Assembly: GCA_020719045.1 (NCBI GenBank)
Contig: DYQY01000005.1
Location: 62,001 to 126,000, forward strand
Length of the DNA stretch: 64,000 nucleotides
Source of the DNA: Candidatus Termititenax sp.
Lineage (GTDB): Bacteria > Margulisbacteria > Riflemargulisbacteria > GWF2-35-9 > DYQY01
Direction of reading: 5' to 3'
Position numbers and translations under genes: made by a program. Below, piece after piece: positions 52,965-59,382 of this stretch; the first letter of the stretch is position 1; the number at the start of each line of letters is the position of its first letter. The notes beneath the pieces are model-generated. The model saw only the letters and a list, made by a program, of their open reading frames with translations. It was not told the origin of the DNA and made no database searches.

Positions 52965-53582
52965 TTGGCTCCATTTAAATATTTAAAAAAATGTTATGCT
53001 AATTCTTTATGTGAATCTGGCATGATTCGTCTTGGTACATTATATGAGTATCGGGATACTGAGAGGTATGGGAATAATATAGGTGATAAATATGAAGGAA
53101 CAGGCGGGAAACAGTGGAATCTAAACGGTGAAACATATGGTGGAAATCAATTACCAGAAAAAGTTAAACAAATAGGGAGAATTAGAGTATATTCTTCTTT
53201 AAAAGGTGATGGTTCTATAGTATTTAGTGAGACTTGTCCTAATTTTTATATTTATTCAGTTTGTGCAACATTTTTTGATTCTGTCTCAGACTTTATGGAT
53301 CCGGAATACGATTCTTGTGTTGAAATTTTAAATCAAGAGCTGTTTGCTGCAATAGTTACAAAAGAGTTAGACTTGCCTTTTTTGCATTGGTCTCCGTGTA
53401 AATATCAAAATCGTATTAAGAATATTTTTGACGATGGAATAATTGATTATTCAGTTATTAAGGAAACAAAATATGTACAACAGAATGAGGTTAGAGGGAT
53501 TTGGGGTCCAATAGCTAGTCAAGAAAAAGCAAGGATACTTTCAGTTCCAGAAATTGCTCAATTTTGTAAAAGAAAATATTAG
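52965..53582 (+). CDS. Unknown protein, possibly DUF2971-like
   Basis: 205 residues from TTG with AGAAGG close upstream; there is no better start. N-terminus APFKYLKKCYANSL, then IRLGTLYEYRDTERYG, IGDKYEGTGG and, near the end, VRGIWGP. The order 'short lead, residue pair Y-R near 30, D-x-x-EG near 47' recalls DUF2971-type proteins seen in phages and defence islands, but I rate this as a weak resemblance. No membrane segment; several Cys. Likely co-transcribed with the membrane/zinc-ribbon gene. Function unknown. Confidence 0.65.
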   Translation: MAPFKYLKKCYANSLCESGMIRLGTLYEYRDTERYGNNIGDKYEGTGGKQWNLNGETYGGNQLPEKVKQIGRIRVYSSLKGDGSIVFSETCPNFYIYSVCATFFDSVSDFMDPEYDSCVEILNQELFAAIVTKELDLPFLHWSPCKYQNRIKNIFDDGIIDYSVIKETKYVQQNEVRGIWGPIASQEKARILSVPEIAQFCKRKY

Positions 53583-53788
53583 TTATTTAATTGCTGGCTG
53601 AGCAACTGTTTGAACGAATTAAAATTGTAGAAATTTTGAAATCATTTAACGACAATTTATCAGAATAGTATAGTTTAGCAATTCTCCCGAAGGTTGAATT
53701 GTTTGTACTGGAAATAGTAATAGCTCACAGGGTGATGAAAAATTTTCCAAATTTAAATGAGTGAGTTTTGCGAAGTCTTGATTTTTGA

Positions 53789-53814
53789 GTTACTTTTTAT
53801 CAAGAAAAAGTAAC
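53789..53814. terminator. Perfect 10-bp hairpin GTTACTTTTT/AAAAAGTAAC
   Basis: Arms 53789-53798 and 53805-53814 around the loop ATCAAG. The T-rich arm makes it work as a two-way terminator. From memory, similar GTTACTTTTT hairpins are common intergenic sequences in other phyla, which would fit transfer; this needs a search. Confidence 0.55.
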
Positions 53815-53818
53815 AAAG

Positions 53819-53860
53819 ATTATTTTTTGTCTAAGAAGCTCTGTAATATCTGTGTAGCTT
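53819..53860. repeat. Left 42-bp direct repeat (copy of ruvX 3' end)
   Basis: Matches 54442-54483 with one mismatch over 42 bp; the match continues a few bases with a 1-nt gap. Read on the minus strand it encodes the last ruvX residues QILQSFLDKK and stop. It is a remnant, not attached to a gene. Confidence 0.92.
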
Positions 53861-53907
53861 TAAACCACCTAGAATTATTGACGCTTTATTATTTATTATT
53901 TTATTTA

Positions 53908-53936
53908 TTGACCTAATGTTCGTTTTATACTAAAAT
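53908..53936 (+). promoter_or_regulatory. ORF6N gene leaderless promoter
   Basis: TTGACC (53908-53913), 17-nt spacer, TAAAAT (53931-53936), 6 nt to ATG; no ribosome site. Confidence 0.65.
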
Positions 53937-53942
53937 ATATTT

Positions 53943-54440
53943 ATGGATATTATAGTTCCTAAGGAAGTAATTGAGTCAAGAATATACTTGATAAGAGGGA
54001 GTAAGGTCATGCTTGATAGAGGCCTTGCTGAGCTTTACCAAGTCGAGACAAGGACGTTAAATCAGTCTGTTAAAAGAAATATTAGTAGGTTTCCTGAAGA
54101 TTTTATGTTTCAGTTAACAGATAAAGAGTTTTCTAACTTGAAATCACAATTTGTGATTTCAAGTTGGGGAGGAGCTAGAACATTACCTTTTGTTTTTACA
54201 GAGCATGGAGTAGCAATGCTTTCTAGTGTACTGAGAAGCGAAAGGGCAGTTCAGATAAATATCCAGATTATGCGTGCTTTTACAAAATTAAGAGAAATGA
54301 TGAAAAGTCATAAGGAATTGTTGGATAAAGTTAATGAGTTAGAAAAAAGGTATGATTATAATTTTCAAATAGTTTTTGAAGCAATTGACCAGTTGCTGGC
54401 TGTGCCAGATAAAAATGTAATGAAAATAGGGTTTATTTAA
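53943..54440 (+). CDS. ORF6N-domain (phage antirepressor-type) DNA-binding protein
   Basis: 165 residues. The ORF6N domain covers about residues 8-95: IESRIYLIRGSKVMLDRGLAEL (split), VKRNISRFPEDFMFQLT, the KSQFVISSWGGARTLPFVFTEHG stretch and MLSSVLRSERA, then a coiled coil (about 110-145). ORF6N proteins are found in phages and as orphan genes in many bacteria and bind DNA. It lies between two copies of the ruvX 3' end and ends 2 nt before the ruvX stop, so it is inserted DNA. No integrase accompanies it. Confidence 0.88.
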   Translation: MDIIVPKEVIESRIYLIRGSKVMLDRGLAELYQVETRTLNQSVKRNISRFPEDFMFQLTDKEFSNLKSQFVISSWGGARTLPFVFTEHGVAMLSSVLRSERAVQINIQIMRAFTKLREMMKSHKELLDKVNELEKRYDYNFQIVFEAIDQLLAVPDKNVMKIGFI

Positions 54441-54441
54441 T

Positions 54442-54483
54442 ATTATTTTTTGTCTAAGAAGCTCTGTAATATCTGTGTTGCTT
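54442..54483. repeat. Right 42-bp direct repeat (3' end of intact ruvX)
   Basis: Partner of 53819-53860, 623 bp apart. It contains the functional ruvX 3' codons and stop. Between the two copies lies only the ORF6N gene with its promoter. Confidence 0.92.
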
Positions 54484-54844
54484 CTAAAGCGTCTTTGATT
54501 TCTCTTTGTTTTTTTTGATTTATACCTTGAGCTATTAGTTGTTTACCAACGAAGGATGAAGTTAGCCTTTCGTCTTGGAAGATGATTGGAACAGTTACAT
54601 GCTTTTCCAGTTCTGCTTTAAACTCTTTAACAAGTCCAGTCATAGCAGTTTCGTTGCCTTTTAATGCTCTAGGTAAACCAAGCACTATTGATTCTATGGT
54701 TTCTTCTTCAAGTATTTCTTTGATTTTAGTAAATGCTTTGTTCGGTTCTATTTTCCCATAAGGAAAAGCGATTGATTTAAACGGATCAGATAAAGCAATC
54801 CCAATATATTTTGTCCCAAAATCTAATCCCAACACTTTTTTCAT
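54443..54844 (-). CDS. ruvX: RuvX/YqgF Holliday-junction-resolvase-like protein
   Basis: 133 residues. RNase H-like fold: VLGLDFGTKYIGIALSD at the N-terminus (first Asp), SIVLGLPRALKGNE near 52, and FQDERLTSSF near 92 (second acidic site). Family functions include pre-16S rRNA processing and possibly junction resolution. The C-terminal codons match the flanking repeat, so the gene has served as an insertion point yet remains intact. TAAAAT lies 6 nt before the ATG; no Shine-Dalgarno. Confidence 0.93.
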   Translation of the reverse strand: MKKVLGLDFGTKYIGIALSDPFKSIAFPYGKIEPNKAFTKIKEILEEETIESIVLGLPRALKGNETAMTGLVKEFKAELEKHVTVPIIFQDERLTSSFVGKQLIAQGINQKKQREIKDALEATQILQSFLDKK

Positions 54845-54850
54845 GCTGTC

Positions 54851-54856
54851 ATTTTA
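54851..54856 (-). promoter_or_regulatory. ruvX -10 box, predicted leaderless
   Basis: Minus-strand TAAAAT with 6 nt to the ATG; no ribosome site and no clear -35. Confidence 0.5.
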
Positions 54857-54887
54857 TCATAATTTTATTTATTTGATTTATATTAAT

Positions 54888-54931
54888 CCTTCCCTTTTCA
54901 AGGGAAGGTGTCAGCTATGCTGACGGAAGGG
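54888..54931. repeat. REP-like two-hairpin element, copy 1
   Basis: Hairpin 1: CCTTCCCTT and AAGGGAAGG, 9 bp, loop TTC (54888-54908). Hairpin 2: GTCAGC/GCTGAC, loop TAT (54910-54924). Then GGAAGGG (54925-54931), which could pair with the CCTTCC arm instead. It sits between the alaS stop and the ruvX promoter. Confidence 0.85.
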
Positions 54932-54933
54932 TA

Positions 54934-57255
54934 TTAGCAAACACTAGACCCTAAAGTAAACTTCAAATAAGTAACCGCTTTTTCAATAGCCTTTGGCAAC
55001 ATGCTAGAATCTTCACCAGATCCTTGTGCTAAATCAGGACGTCCGCCACCTTTTCCGTTAATAATAGGTGTAACTTCTTTTACTAGGTTGCCTGCATTAA
55101 ATAAGTTTACTGGAATACCAGGAGTGCTTTTAACGATTATTTGAATTTTATTAGTTTTAGTATTGTGTATAAAGATACAAACGATACCATTAGTTTTTTC
55201 TTGTACTTTATCTGCAATAGTTTTTAAATCAACCTTTAGTTCTTCAATAATATCTATTTTAGAAATGAAAGCAGTAAGAGCTCCAAATGTTATGGTCTCT
55301 GATTCTTTGCTAGAAATAACTTGCTCAGTAAGAATGTTTTCAGCCATTTTTGCATTTGTTTTTTTCAGCTCATCAAGTTCAGATTGGATATCTTCTATTT
55401 TTTGTTCAAGTTGTTCTGCTGAAGTTTTGTATTTTGCAGAAATATTTCTAACTACTTTTAAGTTATTATTTAGGTAATCAAAAGCATATGTTCCAGTAAG
55501 TGCTTCGATTCTTCTAACTCCACTACTAATGGAAGCTTCAGATATAATTTTGAATAGTCCAATATCTCCGGTTCTTTCTACGTGGGTTCCACCACAAAGT
55601 TCTTTGGAATCACCCATAGTTACAACTCTTACTTCATCTCCATACTTTTCAGTAAAGAGAGCAACAGCTCCACTATCTAGCGCTTCCTGTAAACTTAATG
55701 TGCAGAAGTCTACTAAATGGTTTTCTAAGATAGCTTCGTTTACAAGTCTTTCGATTTCTTCGATTTGTTCATCAGTTAGGCCTTTAGGTGTTGTGAAATC
55801 AAACCTGAGCCTTTCTGGTGATACCATTGAACCAGCTTGAGCTATATGTTTGCCCATTACTTTCTTAAGTGCATCTTGCAAAAGGTGAGTTGCACTGTGG
55901 TTTCTAGCCATTTCTATTTTGTCTTTTTCATCTTTAGCAATTATTGCTTCGCCGCCAATAGGCTTTTCGCCTTCTTTATAAAAAGTAGAGTTTTCTCTAG
56001 AACGTTCTTTTTGTTGTTCCATAAGTTTTTCAAAGCCAACTACATCAAGCTTTACATTATTCTTTCTTGCTAAATCTTGTGTTAGTTCAAGTGGAAAGCC
56101 ATAGGTATCAAATAATTTAAAGGCATGCTCACCAGAGATAGCATTATGTTCAGCAATAACTTCTTTTATAAGTTCAAGACCGTATTCTAAAGTTTTAGAG
56201 AAGTTAGCTTCTTCAGTTGCGATTATTTCATGTATCATTTTCTTGTTTTGCTCAAGTTCTTTATAGAATGAACCATATTCCTTAATAACTAAATCAGCAA
56301 GAATAGTTAGGAAATGATTTGTGATTCCAAGTTGTTTACCATGGAGAATAGCTCTACGCATAATTTTCTTTAAAACATATCCACGTCCATCGTTCCCAGG
56401 GAAAACATTATCTGCAATCATGAAGGTAATAGCGCGAATATGGTCTGCAATAACCTGTGATGATTCTCTGTTTTGAGTAGTTGCAAGTTCGTTTATTTTA
56501 TCAATGATTGGTGTAAACAAGTCTGTTTCAAAATTTGATTTTACGTTTTGAATTACAGTACTGATTCTTTCAAGCCCCATCCCAGTATCGATATTCTTTT
56601 TAGGTAACGGACTTAATTCGCCTTTATCGTTTTTGTTGTATTGCATAAAGACAAGGTTCCAAATCTCGAGAAATCTGTTGCAGTCACACCCTGGAGCGCA
56701 TTTGGTTTTTTCTGGGCAGTTTTCATCTTCACCAGTATCGTAATATATTTCTGAACATGGTCCACATGGTCCAGTTGGTCCAGCTTCCCAAAAATTATGC
56801 TCAGCACCTAGCCTCGAAATTCTGTCATCAGAAATTCCTGTTTCAGATTTCCACAAGTTTGCTGCTTCTTCATCATCTTTAAAAACAGAGATGTATAGTT
56901 TATCTTTGTTAAGCCCCAATTCTTTGGTAAGAAACTCCCAAGCAAAAGAAATGGCATCTTTTTTAAAATAGTCACCGAAAGAGAAGTTCCCTAACATTTC
57001 AAAGAAAGTATGATGTCTAGGTGTTTTCCCAACGTTGTTTAAGTCATTTGTTCTGATACACTTCTGGCAAGATGTTGCCTTTGAGTATGGAGCTTCTTTT
57101 TTGCCTAAAAAGTATGGCTTAAATGGTACCATCCCAGCAATAGTAAGAAGCAGGGTAGGGTCAGGAGGTACTAGTGAAGCACTTTCCTGAAACTTGTGAC
57201 CTTTGCTAATGAAGTAATCTATATATCTTTGCCTGATGGCAGAAGCTTTGATCAT
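54934..57255 (-). CDS. alaS: Alanyl-tRNA synthetase
   Basis: 773 residues (usual about 870), shortened mostly in the linker and C-Ala parts. Class II catalytic core at the N-terminus (IRQRYIDYFISKGH, RTNDLNNVGKTPRHHTFFEMLGNFSFGDYFK in parts), editing-domain zinc site HSATHLL near residue 455 and CGGTH near 555, and DHHA1 motif GGGRPDLAQG near 740. A Cys-rich insert CPEKTKCAPGCDC (near 180) lies in the core and may bind zinc. Last gene after two small membrane/stress-type genes; no strong ribosome site. Confidence 0.95.
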   Translation of the reverse strand: MIKASAIRQRYIDYFISKGHKFQESASLVPPDPTLLLTIAGMVPFKPYFLGKKEAPYSKATSCQKCIRTNDLNNVGKTPRHHTFFEMLGNFSFGDYFKKDAISFAWEFLTKELGLNKDKLYISVFKDDEEAANLWKSETGISDDRISRLGAEHNFWEAGPTGPCGPCSEIYYDTGEDENCPEKTKCAPGCDCNRFLEIWNLVFMQYNKNDKGELSPLPKKNIDTGMGLERISTVIQNVKSNFETDLFTPIIDKINELATTQNRESSQVIADHIRAITFMIADNVFPGNDGRGYVLKKIMRRAILHGKQLGITNHFLTILADLVIKEYGSFYKELEQNKKMIHEIIATEEANFSKTLEYGLELIKEVIAEHNAISGEHAFKLFDTYGFPLELTQDLARKNNVKLDVVGFEKLMEQQKERSRENSTFYKEGEKPIGGEAIIAKDEKDKIEMARNHSATHLLQDALKKVMGKHIAQAGSMVSPERLRFDFTTPKGLTDEQIEEIERLVNEAILENHLVDFCTLSLQEALDSGAVALFTEKYGDEVRVVTMGDSKELCGGTHVERTGDIGLFKIISEASISSGVRRIEALTGTYAFDYLNNNLKVVRNISAKYKTSAEQLEQKIEDIQSELDELKKTNAKMAENILTEQVISSKESETITFGALTAFISKIDIIEELKVDLKTIADKVQEKTNGIVCIFIHNTKTNKIQIIVKSTPGIPVNLFNAGNLVKEVTPIINGKGGGRPDLAQGSGEDSSMLPKAIEKAVTYLKFTLGSSVC

Positions 57256-57257
57256 TC

Positions 57258-57461
57258 TTATTTATTCTTCTTTGAAAAAATCTCCATAGGAGCTTTTTTG
57301 ATTAAGCTTATCCAGAAAGATATTGTTGCTACTTTATGAGCAAGATTCTTCCAAGCATTAACTGCTCCGATAGCGGTTATTACTAAAGCAATAAGTAAAA
57401 TTAAAAATAGAATAATTAATACATTAACAATAAGTTGGCTTAGAAGAGTTGCAAATACCAT
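57258..57461 (-). CDS. Small membrane protein
   Basis: 67 residues with GGAG upstream. One long hydrophobic helix (about residues 5-35), then a basic tail ending in KKNK. Size and position beside a YtxH-like gene recall DUF948-type small membrane proteins. It ends 2 nt before alaS, so the three genes form one operon. Function unknown. Confidence 0.65.
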   Translation of the reverse strand: MVFATLLSQLIVNVLIILFLILLIALVITAIGAVNAWKNLAHKVATISFWISLIKKAPMEIFSKKNK

Positions 57462-57466
57462 GATTA

Positions 57467-57736
57467 TTACTCCTTATCAGCTTTAGAGTTATCAATCTTT
57501 TCTGCTATGCTTTGTGAAACGTTTTCAATCATATCTTCTATTTGTACCTTTGTTTTGATAATTAAGTTTTCAGCTGTTTCTTTAGTTTTTTCGAAAATTT
57601 CTTTATTATCATCTAAAGTTTTCTTTAAAAATTCTCTTGTTTCTTTACCGCTTTTTGGTGCAAATATTATGGCAATAAGTGACCCTACTAATAATCCAAG
57701 TATAAAAAATAATCCTTTGTTTGAACGATTGTTCAT
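57467..57736 (-). CDS. YtxH-domain small membrane protein
   Basis: 89 residues with an AAGGAG site. N-terminal membrane helix GLFFILGLLVGSLIAIIFAP followed by KSGKETREFL, the YtxH-family hallmark, then a charged helix (about 35-85) that could form a coiled coil. YtxH-like proteins are linked to general stress in Bacillus; here it is the first gene of an operon ending in alaS. Confidence 0.8.
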   Translation of the reverse strand: MNNRSNKGLFFILGLLVGSLIAIIFAPKSGKETREFLKKTLDDNKEIFEKTKETAENLIIKTKVQIEDMIENVSQSIAEKIDNSKADKE

Positions 57737-57813
57737 GTTACATCTCCTTTTAAGTTATTTATTTGGAATTATTGTACATCTAAGGCATTTGCTGGGCAAG
57801 TGAAAACTCCCTT

Positions 57814-57835
57814 GCTCCCTCAGTGCTCCCTCAGT
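57814..57835 (+). repeat. Tandem 11-bp repeat GCTCCCTCAGT x2
   Basis: Two perfect adjacent copies (57814-57824, 57825-57835), followed by a small CACC-TTC-GGTG hairpin (57836-57846). It lies 40 bp before the second REP-like element in an otherwise AT-rich spacer. Confidence 0.8.
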
Positions 57836-57874
57836 CACCTTCGGTGTGGTTGAAGAAGCTTTTGTAATTTTTAT

Positions 57875-57927
57875 CCTTCCCTTTTCAAGGGAAGGTGTCC
57901 TATACTTTAAAGTATAGGACGGAAGGG
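57875..57927. repeat. REP-like two-hairpin element, copy 2
   Basis: Hairpin 1 is identical to copy 1 (57875-57895). Hairpin 2 (57897-57920) has arms GTCCTATACTTT and AAAGTATAGGAC, a 12-bp perfect palindrome unrelated to copy 1 except for the GTC/GAC ends. GGAAGGG (57921-57927) follows and lies 4 nt before the next gene's ATG, where it can act as ribosome site. Confidence 0.85.
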
Positions 57928-57931
57928 TGTT

Positions 57932-58576
57932 ATGCGAATATTAGCCACGATTTGGTACTTAGTTATTTCTATGTTAGAGTTTTTGTTTGTCATCACAAAA
58001 CCAAAACTATGGCGCTTTTATTTCTACTTTAGTTTGGAGTATTTCTTTTTTTCCCCATATTATTTTGCAGACAAAAAAGCTGATGATGATTTTGTTTTCG
58101 GGTTTACTCCATTATTTAGTTTTAATACGATTTTCAAAAAAGCTAGGGTACATTACTATCAGAAAACCGAGTATCCATTAGCTTTTTGTGATGCTGGATG
58201 TGGTGATGGTAGAGGTGTTTTTTTAGTGAATCAATTATATGACAGACCTGTTTGTGGTATGGAGATAAATGAGAAGTTTGTTCAAAAAATAATGTTTATG
58301 AAATCCTTTGTGAAAGGTAATTTGCTTATTATCGGTGATGATATGTTTAATTCAGAGTTTCAAGGGTATGGTATAATTTTTATTACTTGGACAACGTTTA
58401 AAGATGAGACCGAAAAAAGGCTTATTGCTAAACTGGAAAAGGAAGTAATGCAGAATGCTATTGTTGTGACCTTGAGTTATCCAATTAGTTCTGATTATTT
58501 TGAGTTGATTGAGAAGAAGAGAATATTGGTTTCTTGGGGAAAGTCAGATGCGTACTTTCATAGAAAGGTTAAATAA
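57932..58576 (+). CDS. Membrane-anchored SAM methyltransferase-like protein
   Basis: 214 residues. An N-terminal hydrophobic/aromatic region (about 5-48, one or two membrane segments) precedes a Rossmann methyltransferase core: SAM motif AFCDAGCGDGRGVFL near residue 88, CGMEINEKFV near 110, IIFITWTTF near 150. No close family recognised; resembles small membrane-bound class I methyltransferases found in uncultured bacteria. Its probable ribosome site is the end of a REP-like element. Overlaps nadK by 1 nt. Confidence 0.7.
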   Translation: MRILATIWYLVISMLEFLFVITKPKLWRFYFYFSLEYFFFSPYYFADKKADDDFVFGFTPLFSFNTIFKKARVHYYQKTEYPLAFCDAGCGDGRGVFLVNQLYDRPVCGMEINEKFVQKIMFMKSFVKGNLLIIGDDMFNSEFQGYGIIFITWTTFKDETEKRLIAKLEKEVMQNAIVVTLSYPISSDYFELIEKKRILVSWGKSDAYFHRKVK

Positions 58577-59382
58577 TGAAAATTGGTCTTTATAGAAAGA
58601 GCAACAAACAATATTTAGAAAAAGATATTGAAAATATAAAAGATATTGTCAAATCAAATGGATTTGAATTTACAGATATAAGCCAGCATAGGGAAAAAGT
58701 AGATTTGATTCTCGTTTTAGGTGGAGATGGCACAATCCTTCAGGCAGCAATGATATCTTTGGAAATGAATGCTCCTATGCTTTGCGTAAGTGGAGGATAC
58801 TTAGGTTTTCTTGCAGAGATTGGTCTGAGTGGATTGTCTGATGCTCTAGTGAAAATAAATAAAGAAGAATTCTTTTATGACGATAGAAATTTATTAAGCG
58901 TTAAAAGTAAGGACAAGGAGTATCTTTGTTTAAATGAAGTTGTTGTTAAGGGAGATGCTTTTAAACTGGTTGATTTAGATGTTTATTTGAATGATAATTT
59001 TTTGTCTTCTTATAAAACAGACGGTGTAATTATCGCAAGTTCCACAGGTTCAACGGCTTATAATTTATCAGCAGGTGGGCCAATTATATTCCCAGACACA
59101 GAAGCGATTATCATTACTCCAGTGTGTTCACATAGCTTAACAATAAGACCATTGGTAGTTTCAGCAAAAGATAAAATAAAAGTTACATCCTCAGATGAGA
59201 ATTGTGCTTTTTCAGTTGATGGTAGTCCAGAAGTAAGAGAAAGTGCATTATCACTTCAGGTGGAGATTTCTAAAAAGAAAGTAAGGTTTATTAGGTTTGA
59301 TAAATACAGTTTTATTAAAGGGCTACAACACAAATTAAACTGGAGTGGTAAGTTTAGTAAGTCAGATGATAAGAAAACTTAG
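58576..59382 (+). CDS. nadK: NAD kinase
   Basis: 268 residues. Phosphorylates NAD to NADP. Motif LVLGGDGTILQA near residue 48 holds the GGDG signature; LNEVVVKGD near 116 and TDGVIIASSTGSTAYNLSAGGPI (in parts) near 150 complete the family core. Followed by recN overlapping its 3' end, a common pairing in bacteria. Confidence 0.95.
   Translation: MKIGLYRKSNKQYLEKDIENIKDIVKSNGFEFTDISQHREKVDLILVLGGDGTILQAAMISLEMNAPMLCVSGGYLGFLAEIGLSGLSDALVKINKEEFFYDDRNLLSVKSKDKEYLCLNEVVVKGDAFKLVDLDVYLNDNFLSSYKTDGVIIASSTGSTAYNLSAGGPIIFPDTEAIIITPVCSHSLTIRPLVVSAKDKIKVTSSDENCAFSVDGSPEVRESALSLQVEISKKKVRFIRFDKYSFIKGLQHKLNWSGKFSKSDDKKT

Larger units (their letters stand above)
53583..53942. other. 360-bp gene-free stretch in accessory pocket
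   Basis: No coding frame is supported. It holds CAATTC/GAATTG arms (53679-53684 with 53696-53701), a 10-bp perfect hairpin at 53789-53814, a 42-bp copy of the 3' end of ruvX at 53819-53860, and the promoter of the ORF6N gene. Confidence 0.8.
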
